Below, piece by piece: positions 17,147 to 28,010 of a stretch of DNA of 62,854 nucleotides; position 1 is the stretch's first letter; each line of letters begins with the position of its first letter. The notes below the pieces were generated by a model that did no database searches, had not been told where the DNA came from, and worked only from the letters and a program-made list of their open reading frames with translations. The DNA comes from Methylomonas methanica (lineage in GTDB: Bacteria > Pseudomonadota > Gammaproteobacteria > Methylococcales > Methylomonadaceae): positions 1 to 62,854 of the forward strand of contig NZ_LUUG01000062.1 of NCBI RefSeq assembly GCF_001644035.1, read 5' to 3'. The translations under genes were made by a program, and so were the position numbers.

Positions 17147-20100
17147 ATGTTTAAATGGTTTAATAATGCGCCTATCAAGATCAAGTTAGTATTTATTATG
17201 ACTTTGATTGCCATGTTGACGCTATTTTCGGCAAGCACTGCGATTGTTGTGAATGAATATTATGCTAAAAAGAACGATACCGAGCAGCAATTGATATTGA
17301 TCGCCAATATTATTGCCTCGAATATCTCGGCGGCACTGGTTTTTGACGATACAGTGTCGGCTAATACTATGCTGAATAGCCTGAAAACCCGGGATAGTAT
17401 ATTAAATGCCGAGTTATACGATAAACAAGGCAAGTTATTTGCCGACTATCACTCGCAAAAACTCGGTGTTAGTCATTGGGATGCGGAAAAAGCTTCCGCG
17501 CTTTTAAGCGATGCGCAATCTATTCCTAGCTCTGAAGGCATATTTGATGTTTTAGGCGAAGTTTTAGCTAGCTGGTATGACCGCCTGTTTCCTTATACCA
17601 ATAATATCGTCGGTAAAGCCGGAGAAAAAAACGTATTCAAATACGATGAGGAAAACAATCTGCATTTTGTCCGTTCGATAGAACTGGATGGCGATGTGGT
17701 GGGTGTATTGCATTTGGTGGATGACCAAAGCGGTTTCTACGCCATATTAAAAGCTTTTTATTCGACTATGGGTTTGATCGTGGTGTTTACCATGATCTTA
17801 ATCGGTATTTTGACCACCAAATTGCAGCAAATATTTTTGGCGCCCTTACTTAAACTGATGGACGCGATGCAATCGGTGGGGCATGAGAAGAGTTTTTCGC
17901 ATCGAATTAACAAGACCAGCAACGATGAATTCGGCGATCTAGCCGATGTGTACAATGCCATGCTTGCCGAAATCCAGTTTCGAGACGATCAGCTGGCCAT
18001 GCACCGCAATTCTCTTGAGCAGCAGGTTGTCGAACGTACCCAGCAATTGGAAGAAAAAAATCAAGAACTGAGTATCAGCATCGCCGAAGCACTATCCGCT
18101 AAAGAGCAAGCCGAACAAGCCAGTAAAGCCAAGTCGCAATTTTTGGCAACCATGAGCCACGAGATAAGAACGCCAATGAACGGCGTGTTGGGCATGACCG
18201 AGTTATTAATGTCGTCCGGTTTGGACGACAGGCAACGCCGCTTTGCCGATACCGCCTATCGTTCCGCTAATTCGCTATTGAGCATCATCAATAATATTCT
18301 CGATTTTTCCAAAATCGAAGCCGGCAAATTACAGTTGATCGTTCAGGAATTCGATCTGCGCCGCTTACTGGAAGACACCGTGGAAATGATGGCGGAACAA
18401 GCCCACCGTAAAGGCCTGGAATTGATACTGAATCTTCCGCACCAAATGCACTTCATTGTGCAAGGGGATGCGGAAAGATTAAGGCAAGTGCTGGTTAACC
18501 TGCTGAGCAATGCCATCAAATTTACCGAACAAGGCGATGTGCAGCTTAAGGTGAGCTTTCCGGAAAATTCGGCCCGAGATAAAGTCAGCTTATTATTCGA
18601 AGTAATCGACACCGGCATAGGTGTTGCCGCTGAGCGTCAGGCGGAAATCTTCGATAGCTTTACGCAGTCCGACGGCAGCATCACCCGGCGCTATGGCGGT
18701 ACCGGTTTAGGTTTGACCATTTCCAAGCAATTAGTCGAATTAATGGGCGGCAGCCTGGGGCTGGAAAGTAATATCGGTCGAGGCTCCCGGTTTTACTTTG
18801 ACTTGGAATTTGGTTTAGGCATCCAGACCAACATCGAACGTGCCGATACCAGTGCTTTGGAAGGTCTGCACATCCTGGTAGTGGATGACAATGCGATAAA
18901 CCGCGACATACTCCACGATCAGGTTTCGCTGTGGGGCGCCCATGTCACGACTGTCGATAGCGGCCCCAGGGCGCTGAAAATATTGGTCGAGGCGGCTACT
19001 TTAAATAATCCGTTTCAAGTAGCGCTGCTGGATTGGCATTTGCCGGTTATGGACGGCTTGACCCTGGCTAAGGCCATTCAACGCGACCAGCGTATTCCCA
19101 AACTGCCTTTGATCATGCTCAGCTCAGAAAATGTCAGCATTAAAACCGGTCTAACCCACGAATACGGTATCAGCTTTTATTTGAACAAGCCGGTTTTCCA
19201 ACAACGTCTGCTGAATTGTTTGCTGGAAATCGCCACGTTCGCACCCGTGGAACAAGGGGCTTCTTCCGCCATCACTGCCGAACAAATCAGGCTATCAGGG
19301 CGCATTTTGGTGGCGGAAGATAACTTGGTAAATCAGGAAGTGGTGAAAAGCTTTCTGGAAAGCATGGGGTGCGTTGCGGATGTGGTGAATAACGGACAGG
19401 AAGCGCTGCAAGCCGCTTGTCGGCGTCGTTACGACTTGATATTGATGGATTGTCATATGCCGGTTATGGACGGTTTTTCGGCAACCGCCAAAATTCGCGA
19501 GCATGAGCAAGCCACGGCCTCGACCAGAATTCCAATTATCGCCTTAACCGCCGATGTGCAAAAAGGCATACACGACCAATGTGAAATGGTCGGCATGGAT
19601 GGCTATTTGAGCAAACCGTTCAGCAAGGAACAGCTGCGCCAACTTTTGGTAAATTGGCTGCCAAACTTAGCGGATACGGCAGTAAACCCAGCTCCGCTCC
19701 CACATCCGGATACGGTATCTCCGGGCGACACCACCCCCGGCCCGATTTGCCAGGCCGATCTAGCTCAGCTTAGGGATATTTACGATGCCAATGGGGTAAG
19801 TTTATTAAACAAAGCCGTAGCGCTCTATCTGCAAACCGCTCCGGAAACAGCGGAAAAACTTAGGCAAGCCGCTGCCGATGGGCAAGCGGATTTGTTAGCC
19901 GATATGGCTCATGCCCTAAAGTCGTCCAGCGCCAATCTGGGGGCCAAGGAGCTATCTAAAACCTGCCTAATGCTGGAAACCGCCGGTCGCCAAGCCGATC
20001 TCGAGGAAGTTCCGGCGCTGCTGGCGGTATTCGAGACGCAATTGGCGGCGGCTTTAGCGGAGTTGCGCGCTATTGCCAACACAGCGCTGCCCGATATAGG

Positions 20101-22252
20101 GCAGGCCAGCACCGACAATCGAATAGCCGACCTGTCGCTGGAAGCCAAGCGAATTTTACTGATAGACGACGATCCGAATTTCAGATTGATTACCGGCGAG
20201 CAGTTAAAAGCCTCGGGCTTCGACGTCGTGGAGGCGGAGAGCGGAGAAGCGGCACTGGAGCTGTTGGCAGCGGCAATTCCCGATCTGGTCATAGTCGATG
20301 CGATTATGCCCGGTATCGACGGTTTTGAAACCTGCCGGCGCATGTCGGCCAATCCTGCCATGACCGACGTGCCCATCATTATGTCTACCGGTCTGGAAGA
20401 CATTGAATCGATAAATCGGGCATTTAAGGTAGGCGCTACCGACTTTATTATCAAACCGCTTAATCATGTGGTGTTAATCCATCACATCCGTTTTCTGCTG
20501 CGTTCCAGCCACGACACCGCTGAACTACGCAATAGTAAGCAGCAACTTTCCGCCGCGCAACGCATCGCGGGCTTGGGCTATTGGACCTGGGATCCGAAGC
20601 AGGATAAATTCGAGATTTCGCCATTTTTAGCGGAAATGTGCCAAATGCCTGCCGACTATTTCCGGGGCGAACTGAGCAACTATCTGAATTTGATAGAGGC
20701 GGCGGACCGCAAGATAGTGCAGACCTTGATCGAAGCGGCTGCCCAGGGCGAACAAGTAGAGTATGTCGAGTACAGGTTGCGGCCGGATCTGGAAACCCCA
20801 ATCAGCGTCCGTCAGGATACCGCCTTGATCAGCAGCGGCCAGCTGAGTTTCGTCACCGGTACGGTTCAGGATATTTCCAAGCAAAAGCAATCGGAACAAA
20901 TCATCCACCAGTTGGCGTATTTCGATGAGTTGACCGGTCTGGCCAGCCGCGTTCATTATCACAAACGGATTCAGCAAACCATCAAGGCCTCGGCGCGCGG
21001 CAAACTTGAGTTTGCGTTTTTATTCCTGGACCTGGACGAGTTCAAGTATGTCAACGACAGCTTCGGGCACAACATCGGCGACCAGTTCCTGAAAGCCATA
21101 GCGCAACGCATTCAAAGCGTGGTTCGCGAAGAGGATTTTGCCGCCCGATTGGGCGGCGACGAATTTTGTATTATCGCCAGCAGCATTACCGACGAATTTC
21201 AGGCCATGGAAATTGCCGAACGTTGTTTGCAGGAAATCAACCGGCCTTTAATTCTCGACACGCACCATTTAAAACCCCGCGTCAGTATCGGTATTGCTAT
21301 TTATCCAAAGGATGGCGAGAACGAACACGATCTAATGAAAGCCGCCGATACCGCCATGTACTCAGCCAAAAGCGCAGGCAAACAGCGCTACGCTTACTAT
21401 CGGCCGGAGATGACGGGGTTAGCGATTAAGCGGATGCAAGACGAGCAAACCTTACGGGATGCGCTGGAATATCAACAGCTTGAACTGTATTACCAGCCGC
21501 AGGTAAGTATGTTGGACGGGCGGATGATAGGTATCGAAGCTTTGGTGCGCTGGCGCCATCCGTTGCGCGGATTGCTGGGGCCCAGCGAGTTTATTCCTTT
21601 GGCCGAGGCCTTGGGTTTGATCGGTAAAATTAGCGACTGGGCTATTCAACTGGCCTGCGAGCAATTAATCGCCTGGCAAAAACAAGGGCTGCCGCTACTC
21701 ACCACGGCTGTCAACGTGTCGGCCAGTCATTTCCGCGATCCGCAATTTCCGTTCACCTTGCGGGAAATTCTCAAACATACACAATTGCCGGCTCACTATT
21801 TGCAAATCGAAGTCACGGAAAGTGCCATGCAAACCGCGGCGGACTTGGAGATTTTTAAAAAACTGAAGGCGATGGGGGTGAAAATCGCGATAGACGATTT
21901 CGGTACCGGCTTTTCGTCGCTGGCTTCGCTGAAGCAGTTGCCGGTGGATTGTTTGAAAATCGACCGCACCTTTGTTCAGGATGTGTTGTTCAACCCGCAA
22001 ACCCCAATTCTGCTCGGTACGATTATCGGCATGGCCAACGCGATGGATTTCTCGCTGGTGGCGGAAGGCGTCGAGACGATAGAGCAGGCCATGGTGATGA
22101 GCGGTTTGGGTTGTCAGGTGGTTCAAGGCTATTTGTTTAGCCAACCTTTGACCGCAGCAGAATTGCCGGCAATGTTTGACAAAGATTTCCGGCTGGAATT
22201 TATTCAGGCAAAACAAGCCGCTAACGACAGACAAGTAAACGATTATGACTGA
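17147..22252 (+). CDS. Hybrid histidine kinase / phosphorelay / GGDEF-EAL protein
   Basis: 1701 residues from ATG 17147. Order by approximate residue: membrane helix (10-32); periplasmic domain (~35-200, CHASE8/YfiN-like by eye); second helix; HAMP; coiled coil; HisKA with [11 protein letters not shown] (His ~338); HATPase (N box ~450, [10 protein letters not shown] ~518); receiver 1 ([11 protein letters not shown] ~627); receiver 2 ([13 protein letters not shown] ~764); HPt ([13 protein letters not shown], ~920); receiver 3 ([12 protein letters not shown] ~1047); PAS-like segment (~1130-1245); GGDEF (~1258-1420, RLGGDEF intact, preceded by the RxxD inhibition site REED); EAL (~1440-1690 with [30 protein letters not shown] and VAEGVET). 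All catalytic motifs look intact, so both c-di-GMP synthesis and breakdown are possible. The preceding YfiR is the likely periplasmic regulator. Confidence 0.95.
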   Translation: MFKWFNNAPIKIKLVFIMTLIAMLTLFSASTAIVVNEYYAKKNDTEQQLILIANIIASNISAALVFDDTVSANTMLNSLKTRDSILNAELYDKQGKLFADYHSQKLGVSHWDAEKASALLSDAQSIPSSEGIFDVLGEVLASWYDRLFPYTNNIVGKAGEKNVFKYDEENNLHFVRSIELDGDVVGVLHLVDDQSGFYAILKAFYSTMGLIVVFTMILIGILTTKLQQIFLAPLLKLMDAMQSVGHEKSFSHRINKTSNDEFGDLADVYNAMLAEIQFRDDQLAMHRNSLEQQVVERTQQLEEKNQELSISIAEALSAKEQAEQASKAKSQFLATMSHEIRTPMNGVLGMTELLMSSGLDDRQRRFADTAYRSANSLLSIINNILDFSKIEAGKLQLIVQEFDLRRLLEDTVEMMAEQAHRKGLELILNLPHQMHFIVQGDAERLRQVLVNLLSNAIKFTEQGDVQLKVSFPENSARDKVSLLFEVIDTGIGVAAERQAEIFDSFTQSDGSITRRYGGTGLGLTISKQLVELMGGSLGLESNIGRGSRFYFDLEFGLGIQTNIERADTSALEGLHILVVDDNAINRDILHDQVSLWGAHVTTVDSGPRALKILVEAATLNNPFQVALLDWHLPVMDGLTLAKAIQRDQRIPKLPLIMLSSENVSIKTGLTHEYGISFYLNKPVFQQRLLNCLLEIATFAPVEQGASSAITAEQIRLSGRILVAEDNLVNQEVVKSFLESMGCVADVVNNGQEALQAACRRRYDLILMDCHMPVMDGFSATAKIREHEQATASTRIPIIALTADVQKGIHDQCEMVGMDGYLSKPFSKEQLRQLLVNWLPNLADTAVNPAPLPHPDTVSPGDTTPGPICQADLAQLRDIYDANGVSLLNKAVALYLQTAPETAEKLRQAAADGQADLLADMAHALKSSSANLGAKELSKTCLMLETAGRQADLEEVPALLAVFETQLAAALAELRAIANTALPDIGQASTDNRIADLSLEAKRILLIDDDPNFRLITGEQLKASGFDVVEAESGEAALELLAAAIPDLVIVDAIMPGIDGFETCRRMSANPAMTDVPIIMSTGLEDIESINRAFKVGATDFIIKPLNHVVLIHHIRFLLRSSHDTAELRNSKQQLSAAQRIAGLGYWTWDPKQDKFEISPFLAEMCQMPADYFRGELSNYLNLIEAADRKIVQTLIEAAAQGEQVEYVEYRLRPDLETPISVRQDTALISSGQLSFVTGTVQDISKQKQSEQIIHQLAYFDELTGLASRVHYHKRIQQTIKASARGKLEFAFLFLDLDEFKYVNDSFGHNIGDQFLKAIAQRIQSVVREEDFAARLGGDEFCIIASSITDEFQAMEIAERCLQEINRPLILDTHHLKPRVSIGIAIYPKDGENEHDLMKAADTAMYSAKSAGKQRYAYYRPEMTGLAIKRMQDEQTLRDALEYQQLELYYQPQVSMLDGRMIGIEALVRWRHPLRGLLGPSEFIPLAEALGLIGKISDWAIQLACEQLIAWQKQGLPLLTTAVNVSASHFRDPQFPFTLREILKHTQLPAHYLQIEVTESAMQTAADLEIFKKLKAMGVKIAIDDFGTGFSSLASLKQLPVDCLKIDRTFVQDVLFNPQTPILLGTIIGMANAMDFSLVAEGVETIEQAMVMSGLGCQVVQGYLFSQPLTAAELPAMFDKDFRLEFIQAKQAANDRQVNDYD

Positions 22253-23105
22253 TCTTGAATTGCCGGAACGGTTCGCGGACATTAAGCGGCTACCTTCTTT
22301 GCCGCATGATGTTCATCAAGTCGTCAAAGCCTTGTCCGACGATAATCTGGATTATGCCCGGTTAGCGAAGATTCTGGCGGGGCACGCAACGATCACATCC
22401 CGACTGATTGCCTTGGCCAATTCGGCCTGGTTTAACAACTCCAGCGAGCCGGTGACGTCGCTGGAAAGAACCTGTTTAAAACTGGGTTTGAATATTGTCC
22501 GGGGCGTCGGTATCGGTCTGGCAGTGATGAAGCCGTTTAATGTCAGGGAGTGCCGAAGTTTCGATATTAAACGCTATTGGATTAGTACCATGCTGGTCGC
22601 GCACGCTGCTCGTGCGCTAGCAGACGAGCTTGTGGCAGAGCGGGGTAACGAGCAATTGGCGCAAACCGTGCACACCGGCGGCATACTGCACAACATCGGC
22701 TTGCTGTGCATGGCCGACATCATGCCCGAGGAAACCCACCAAGCCCTGCGTTTTAAACTAGCCAATCCCGAATTGGATTTGAATCAGGCCTTACGCAAAG
22801 TGCTGCATACCGATTATTGCGAAGTAGGCGCGCATCTGACTATTTCCTGGGGCATACCCGAAGCGTTGGTGGCGATTATTCGTTACCATCGTAATCCGGT
22901 GTATGAAGGCAGCTATTGGCGACACGCGGCTTTGGTCGGCGCTGCGGCGCAAATGGTGGGTAGTGTTTTCGACAATAAAGACACATGGCCGGTTGCGGCC
23001 TTCGAGAAACTGGCCATCAGCCCGGCTTGTCAGACCGAGATATTTGCCGACCTGCAAACCCAATATTTAAAAACCCAGGAACTAGCAAAAGTGCTATTTC
23101 GTTAA
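22245..23105 (+). CDS. HDOD-domain protein
   Basis: 286 residues, overlapping the end of the hybrid kinase by 8 bases. An HDOD domain ([69 protein letters not shown]) covers nearly the whole protein. HDOD is an HD-like fold usually without hydrolase activity, used as a signalling output or scaffold and often coupled to GGDEF/EAL proteins. The overlap means it is co-translated with the kinase and is probably its downstream component. No other output domain is attached. First of three HDOD proteins in the window. Confidence 0.93.
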   Translation: MTDLELPERFADIKRLPSLPHDVHQVVKALSDDNLDYARLAKILAGHATITSRLIALANSAWFNNSSEPVTSLERTCLKLGLNIVRGVGIGLAVMKPFNVRECRSFDIKRYWISTMLVAHAARALADELVAERGNEQLAQTVHTGGILHNIGLLCMADIMPEETHQALRFKLANPELDLNQALRKVLHTDYCEVGAHLTISWGIPEALVAIIRYHRNPVYEGSYWRHAALVGAAAQMVGSVFDNKDTWPVAAFEKLAISPACQTEIFADLQTQYLKTQELAKVLFR

Positions 23106-23131
23106 TCGTCTCAGAAACACGCCTCACATAA

Positions 23132-24451
23132 CTACTTTAGTCGTTTTATCCGTCTGATTCGACCATACATCTTTTGCAAAACGCTGTTTACAGCAGGTAT
23201 CGCCACCTTAAATATAGCCCTGGCCGCGCATTCTGACGCCGTTATGCAAGCAGCTATTGCCGCTGCTGTTGCCCGTTTCAGGTCTACTTTTCGATCCGCG
23301 ACAAATCCATGCCGGTACAACCAATGAATTAAGCCACTCAAAAAGAGGAGGGCCGGCGTCAATCCCACAAAAAACCACAGCAAGCGACCGCTTTCGCCAA
23401 AGGCTTCTCCGGTATGGAGCGGCCAAAGCCAGGTAGTAAACGTTTGTCCGGCCGAGAATTTGCTGGGGTTTTGCACATCGCGAATCTGCCCGCTCCAGCG
23501 GTCCACCCAGACCGTAGTGAACGGATGGTGTTGATTGATCTCGTTAAGTTGGCGCAAATTGATCCGATACGTACCCAGCTCGCCGACCGGTGTGGTAATA
23601 CGCCGGACTTCCGAGCTGGGAAACGGCCCGCGCGCCACTAAGATTGCTTCCGACAGACTGGTCGGCCGATCATTGGGTATTGCTGTGCTGCGCACATTGG
23701 GGCCGGCGTCACCATGTCCCATGCCGGACGCGGCGGTCAGGTTTTCCAGCAGAGTAGGGTAAGCCAGATGAAAACCGGTAAAGGCTAGCAAGATTAAAAA
23801 TCCCGAACTGGCTACTCCCAGTAGCCGGTGCGAATCAAACAATAGCCGCATCAAGCCAGTGTTTGGACTTACCGAAAAGGCGCGGGGCAACGCTCGCCAG
23901 CCTGGCCACCACAAGTACAAGCCACTAAATACCGACAACATCAATAAACCGCCCAAAACCGCTAGCGCATTCCGGCCAAAGCCGTCCAATTGCAATTGGG
24001 TGTGCAGATCCAATAACCAGGTAGTTAGCGTATGTCCCCATAGCCGGCTGTCGACAACCTGGCCGGTGTAAGGGTTGACGGAAACCATCAACGGCGCATA
24101 AAAAGCGTCCACGCTTTCCTTAGGCTTTTCAAACCACGCGGTGATCATGCCGTCCGGCGTACGCGGCATCTCCAAGGTCCAGGCACCGTGCCGATCCGGA
24201 TGGGCCACGCGCACCGCAGCGACGATCTTGTCAGGAGACAAAGCAGGGGTTTGGGGGGCATCGACGCGTAATTGCGGGTTGAACAAGCTATCCAATTCTT
24301 CCCGGTAAATACTCAAACTGCCGGTCAAGCCTATCAGCGCAAATATCAACCCCAGACTCAGCGCCAGATAAACATGGCACAAGCGCCACCATTTGCGGGC
24401 ATTGAGGATAAAGCGCGGGCGGACAATCAGCGGGTAATGGGTCTCTGGCAT
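23132..24451 (-). CDS. PepSY-domain transmembrane protein (PiuB-like)
   Basis: 439 residues. The N-terminus has the family start RKWWRLCHVYLALSLGLIF; membrane segments also fall near residues 165-185, 215-235 and 350-370, with two PepSY-like periplasmic parts between (PDKIVAAVRVAHPDRHGAW; SEAILVARGPFPSSEVRRI). The family (PiuB/FpvG-like) is thought to reduce iron at the inner membrane, often with siderophore receptors. Here the nearest receptor (14510) is 8 kb away on the other strand, so the partner is unclear. It is convergent with the HDOD gene, with only 26 bp between them and no visible terminator. Confidence 0.9.
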   Translation of the reverse strand: MPETHYPLIVRPRFILNARKWWRLCHVYLALSLGLIFALIGLTGSLSIYREELDSLFNPQLRVDAPQTPALSPDKIVAAVRVAHPDRHGAWTLEMPRTPDGMITAWFEKPKESVDAFYAPLMVSVNPYTGQVVDSRLWGHTLTTWLLDLHTQLQLDGFGRNALAVLGGLLMLSVFSGLYLWWPGWRALPRAFSVSPNTGLMRLLFDSHRLLGVASSGFLILLAFTGFHLAYPTLLENLTAASGMGHGDAGPNVRSTAIPNDRPTSLSEAILVARGPFPSSEVRRITTPVGELGTYRINLRQLNEINQHHPFTTVWVDRWSGQIRDVQNPSKFSAGQTFTTWLWPLHTGEAFGESGRLLWFFVGLTPALLFLSGLIHWLYRHGFVADRKVDLKRATAAAIAACITASECAARAIFKVAIPAVNSVLQKMYGRIRRIKRLK

Positions 24452-24653
24452 TTGGTTAACAATTGGCGTTTTAGCGACAGTCCGCCTGCGAAGCAGTCTT
24501 AGGCGCTATAAGTTAAAAAAGAAAATTCGCCAGGCACGGCAACCGGCTATTTTGCAGGATTAATTCGATAACAACCAGCTTGTGACACCTGTTGATCCGG
24601 GGATAAGTTTAAAAATTCGACTAGACTGCGTTAATTACGCCTGGCGGCGTAGT

Positions 24654-24668
24654 TTATCTGGTAGATAA
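24654..24668. promoter_or_regulatory. Small palindrome before comEC
   Basis: TTATCT-GGT-AGATAA is a perfect 6-bp inverted repeat with a 3-base centre, 42 bp before the comEC start, in the 259-bp divergent region between the PepSY gene and comEC. It could be an operator; only position and symmetry support that. Confidence 0.3.
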
Positions 24669-24710
24669 GATGGGATGTTTAGTAAAGGATAAAGTTGGGT
24701 CGGAGACACA

Positions 24711-27008
24711 ATGAATGTGACCAGTTTAATGTTTCTGGCAGGGATTGTTACCGTACAACAATTCAGTCGCTTACCCAGTACGTTCGAATTGTTCGGTATG
24801 AGCATTTGCTGTTTGCTCTTGGTTTATTTACGTAACTGGCGAGTTTTCGCGTTTGTTGTCGGCGTGTTTTGGGCGAGTTTATATGGCAGCTGGCGGCTGT
24901 CCCAGCAATTGCCTGACGCTTATCAAAACAGGGAAATCAAGGTACAAGGATATATTGCCAATCTGCCGCAACAACAAGAGCAGCGAACCAATTTCGATTT
25001 TATCGTCACGGCGCCGTCCGGCGATTTTCCGGATAAAATTCGTCTGAGCTGGTATTACCCGCAATTTAACTTGGCTGCCGGGCAGAGCTGGGAGTTCCAG
25101 GTAAAACTGCGCAAACCGCACGGCCGCCTCAATCCCGGCGGCTTTGATTTCGAAGCCTGGTTATTTGCCAACCATATTGGTGCAACGGGTTATGTGCGCG
25201 ACAAACCTGTGCCGCAAATTGTGAGTATTTCGCCAAGTATCGGTCAATATTTTGCCCAATGTCGGCAAGCGATTGCTGACCGACTGGACGCTGCTTTGCC
25301 CGGCAGCGCGCAGTTGGGCATCATAAAAGCACTGACTATCGGCAGCCAAAACGCGATTACCCAAGAGCAATGGCAAGTGTTCAGAATCACGGGTGTTGTG
25401 CATTTAATCGTGATTTCCGGTTCGCATATTAGTTTGATCGCCGGCCTGATTTATCTTTGGACGAGAAGGTTTTGGGCCTGGACTGGGGTGCTCAGAATCT
25501 CGCCGCAACGCGCGGCGGCTTTATGCGCCTGGCTGGCTGCGGTGTTTTACGCCGGTTTGGCGGGATACTCGGTGCCAACTCTGCGTGCGGTGATTATGCT
25601 CAGCGTGGCGCTAGCGGCAATCGCCTGGCAACGTAACACCGGGCCGATGCGAATTTTGTTATTGGCGTTGCTGGCCGTATTACTGTTCGATCCATTGGCC
25701 GTGTTATCGGTCGGCTTTTGGTTGTCATTCGTGGCAGTGGCGCTATTGATTTACGTGTCGGCGGGCCGATTGGGGAGACCCTCGTACTGGCGAGAAGCCG
25801 GTGGTGCGCAATTGGCTACGGCGGTGGGCTTATCGCCCTTATTGATCGTGTTTTTTCAGCAGGTATCGTTGATATCGCCTGTCGCTAATTGGTTGGCCGT
25901 GCCGGTTATCGGCATATTGATCGTACCGCCGGCATTGCTGGCGGTGTTGTTACTGTTCATCTGGCCCGCGCTGGGTGCTCTGTTGCTACAACTCCTGGAC
26001 TATATACTGCAAGGGTTGTGGTGGTTGCTCTCGCACATGTCCGAATTGCCCTTAGCCAGCATCTATTGCCTCCCGCCGCCGTGGTATGCGGTTGGATTGG
26101 CGGCCTTCGGTGTGCTCCTGCTGTTAGCGCCAAGCGGCTTTCCATGCCGGTATTTAAGTCCGTTACTATTTTTACCACTGATAATCGTGCAGGTGGAAAA
26201 ACCGAAACCCGGTGAAGCCTGGCTGACTGTGCTGGACGTGGGCCAAGGTTTAGCGGCCGTGGTACAAACGGCGGAACATACTCTGGTATTCGATACCGGT
26301 GCGCGTTATTCGGAATATTCCGATATGGGCGATTCAGTGATTTTGCCGTTTTTACGCGAGCAGGGTATCGCTAAGGTCGATAGCTTGGTGATTAGTCATG
26401 GCGACAACGATCATAGCGGCGGCGCGGAGTCGATATTTGCCGAATTGCCGGTAGACAAAGTCATCAGCAGCGTTTCGGAATGGGCCGCACGCGAACACGG
26501 GGAGTATTGCCGGAACGGACAAATCTGGCGCTGGGACGAGGTAACTTTTAAGGTACTGTCGCCGCCGGAAAGCGGCTTTGTCGGCGATAACGATAACTCC
26601 TGCGTAGTACAAATAAGTAGCGCACGGCAGCGATTTTTGCTGACCGGCGACATCGAACAAGCGGCCGAAACCTGGCTGGTGCGCGAGTACGGTGACGAAC
26701 TTGCCAGCGATGTATTATTGGCACCGCATCATGGCAGTAAAACATCTTCAAGTCGTGCTTTGCTTGAAAAAGTTAATCCCACGCTTATTTTGGTCCCTGC
26801 CGGATATCAAAACCGCTTTGGTTTTCCGCACCGGCAGATTATCGAACGCTATCGCCAACTTGGTATCGCTTGGTTGAATACGGCCGAGCAGGGCGCTATT
26901 TCAGTGCGTAGTGGACTTGAAGGGATTCAGCCGACAGCGGAACGAGCGAAACGGCAACGCTATTGGCGGGCACCCGTGCCGAATCGGCAGAGTATTGATG
27001 TCAGATAA
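24711..27008 (+). CDS. comEC: DNA internalisation-related competence protein ComEC/Rec2
   Basis: 765 residues. Order: N-terminal membrane segments and the DUF4131 OB-like domain (~25-180), the competence domain with many membrane helices (~200-480, including VVHLIVISGSHISLIAGLIY and AGLAGYSVPTLRAVIM), and a C-terminal metallo-beta-lactamase domain (LDVGQGLAAVVQ, SHGDNDHSGG near 562, LLAPHHGSKTSSS). It forms the inner-membrane channel for single-stranded DNA in natural transformation; the C-terminal domain is the proposed nuclease. Full length and intact, ribosome site CGGAGA. No other competence genes are in the window. Confidence 0.96.
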   Translation: MNVTSLMFLAGIVTVQQFSRLPSTFELFGMSICCLLLVYLRNWRVFAFVVGVFWASLYGSWRLSQQLPDAYQNREIKVQGYIANLPQQQEQRTNFDFIVTAPSGDFPDKIRLSWYYPQFNLAAGQSWEFQVKLRKPHGRLNPGGFDFEAWLFANHIGATGYVRDKPVPQIVSISPSIGQYFAQCRQAIADRLDAALPGSAQLGIIKALTIGSQNAITQEQWQVFRITGVVHLIVISGSHISLIAGLIYLWTRRFWAWTGVLRISPQRAAALCAWLAAVFYAGLAGYSVPTLRAVIMLSVALAAIAWQRNTGPMRILLLALLAVLLFDPLAVLSVGFWLSFVAVALLIYVSAGRLGRPSYWREAGGAQLATAVGLSPLLIVFFQQVSLISPVANWLAVPVIGILIVPPALLAVLLLFIWPALGALLLQLLDYILQGLWWLLSHMSELPLASIYCLPPPWYAVGLAAFGVLLLLAPSGFPCRYLSPLLFLPLIIVQVEKPKPGEAWLTVLDVGQGLAAVVQTAEHTLVFDTGARYSEYSDMGDSVILPFLREQGIAKVDSLVISHGDNDHSGGAESIFAELPVDKVISSVSEWAAREHGEYCRNGQIWRWDEVTFKVLSPPESGFVGDNDNSCVVQISSARQRFLLTGDIEQAAETWLVREYGDELASDVLLAPHHGSKTSSSRALLEKVNPTLILVPAGYQNRFGFPHRQIIERYRQLGIAWLNTAEQGAISVRSGLEGIQPTAERAKRQRYWRAPVPNRQSIDVR

Positions 27009-27066
27009 ATTTTGCCGTGTCGGCGTTTCTGCCTATACTCTCAGGACCAAAATATGGAGCATTACA

Positions 27067-27429
27067 GTGGAGAATGAAAACCGTACCAGAATACGTTTTA
27101 ATCCGGAAGGACTCGTGGCACACATCATCATCGAACCGCCACCGCCCGGCGGTGAAATCATCATCGACGGCCAGGTCGTGGATATGAGTTACAGCGGTAT
27201 TAAAATTCGTTTGAAAGAACCCCTGGGGCAAGCGGTGGACGAGGCCGAATTGCGGATTTCCATCATCCTGCCGGAATCGCGGGTGGCCATGTCGATACAC
27301 GGCAACATCAAACATATCCGCGAAGACCGCGAATGCGGCTTGCAATATAACCCGAACAAACACAGCGAAGACGAATTTGACGATCTGATGTTCGAATGCG
27401 TCAAGTTGGTTCCGCAGCGTAAAGATTAA
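27067..27429 (+). CDS. PilZ-domain protein
   Basis: 120 residues from GTG 27067, chosen because GGAG lies 7 bases before it; a longer frame from 26911 overlaps comEC by about 100 bases and is not needed. The domain starts with RTRIRFNPEG; the usual RxxxR and D/NxSxxG pair is represented by DMSYSGIKIRL (~39) and the N-terminal Arg residues. PilZ domains bind c-di-GMP. A stand-alone PilZ next to comEC could link c-di-GMP to motility or pili, but the target is unknown. Whether the RxxxR motif is complete should be checked. Confidence 0.85.
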   Translation: MENENRTRIRFNPEGLVAHIIIEPPPPGGEIIIDGQVVDMSYSGIKIRLKEPLGQAVDEAELRISIILPESRVAMSIHGNIKHIREDRECGLQYNPNKHSEDEFDDLMFECVKLVPQRKD

Positions 27430-27441
27430 TTGGACTGTGTA

Positions 27442-27624
27442 ATGAGCGCGTTCATTCTGAGTTTGCGATCATTCTGGCGCCACCTCAACGGCGATGCCGC
27501 TTATGAACGCTATCTACGACACTGGCACGAGCATCACGCGGAACAGCTTCCGCCGTTAAGTCGAAAAGCGTTTTTTGCGGCTGAAACACAGCGTAAATGG
27601 AATGGCGTGAAGCGGTGTTGCTGA
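27442..27624 (+). CDS. YbdD/YjiX family small protein
   Basis: 60 residues from ATG 27442. The family pattern is clear: LRSFWRHLNGDAAYERYLRHW, HH, PLSRKAFF and the end RKWNGVKRCC with two terminal Cys. YbdD/YjiX proteins are usually encoded right after the carbon-starvation peptide/pyruvate transporter CstA and help it. Here no cstA is adjacent; the gene follows a PilZ gene by 12 bp. It is probably an orphan copy whose partner is elsewhere. Confidence 0.9.
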   Translation: MSAFILSLRSFWRHLNGDAAYERYLRHWHEHHAEQLPPLSRKAFFAAETQRKWNGVKRCC

Positions 27625-27770
27625 ATTTAATTGTGGCTTGAAATTACTCGCGCCAAAAGTTATAGGACTACTTTACGACCCGAGCCGGTAATTACAGCCA
27701 TGGAAATCCAGTTCAATTCGATCAACTTGTATCGAACACAATTTTGGTATGGCGAGCCGCAAGGCAATAA
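27625..27770. other. Intergenic stretch without a convincing gene
   Basis: Between ybdD and the hairpin at 27772 I see only a 28-codon open frame from ATG 27700 (MEIQFNSINLYRTQFWYG...) that runs through the hairpin and stops. It has no ribosome site and may be a gene fragment. The rest of the gap, 27802-28010, is AT-rich with no features. Confidence 0.4.
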
Positions 27771-27801
27771 AAAAGGCCTAGGTTTTTCAACCTAGGCCTT
27801 T
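27771..27801 (-). terminator. Strong hairpin, terminator for the PEP-CTERM gene
   Basis: A perfect 13-bp stem (27772-27784 with 27789-27801, AAAGGCCTAGGTT/AACCTAGGCCTTT) with loop TTTC. Read on the minus strand it ends in a T run (CCTTTTTTATTG), so it fits a terminator about 240 bp past the PEP-CTERM stop. It is nearly identical to the hairpin at 29410-29440. Confidence 0.75.
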
Positions 27802-28010
27802 GGTAGTAAGACGCAACCCACTAGTTATAAATATCAAATTTACATTTAGAATTTTTATCAAACTAACGTCTGGCAATGTCGGCCGCAATAAAAACAGTAC
27901 CAATAAATCTATTTTTAGTTATCGCCGACATATATTAGCTACGGCAACCAACAACTGACTGAAATCATTTCTCTGAACAACAAAACTAAATTCACCATCT
28001 CTTCGTGGGG

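Noticed and set aside
23132..24451. PepSY protein as part of the TonB/YfiR unit
   Set aside because: It is on the opposite strand, convergent with the HDOD gene, so not in the same transcript.
26911..27066. N-terminal extension of the PilZ frame
   Set aside because: It lies inside comEC in another frame; GTG 27067 with GGAG upstream explains the PilZ protein.
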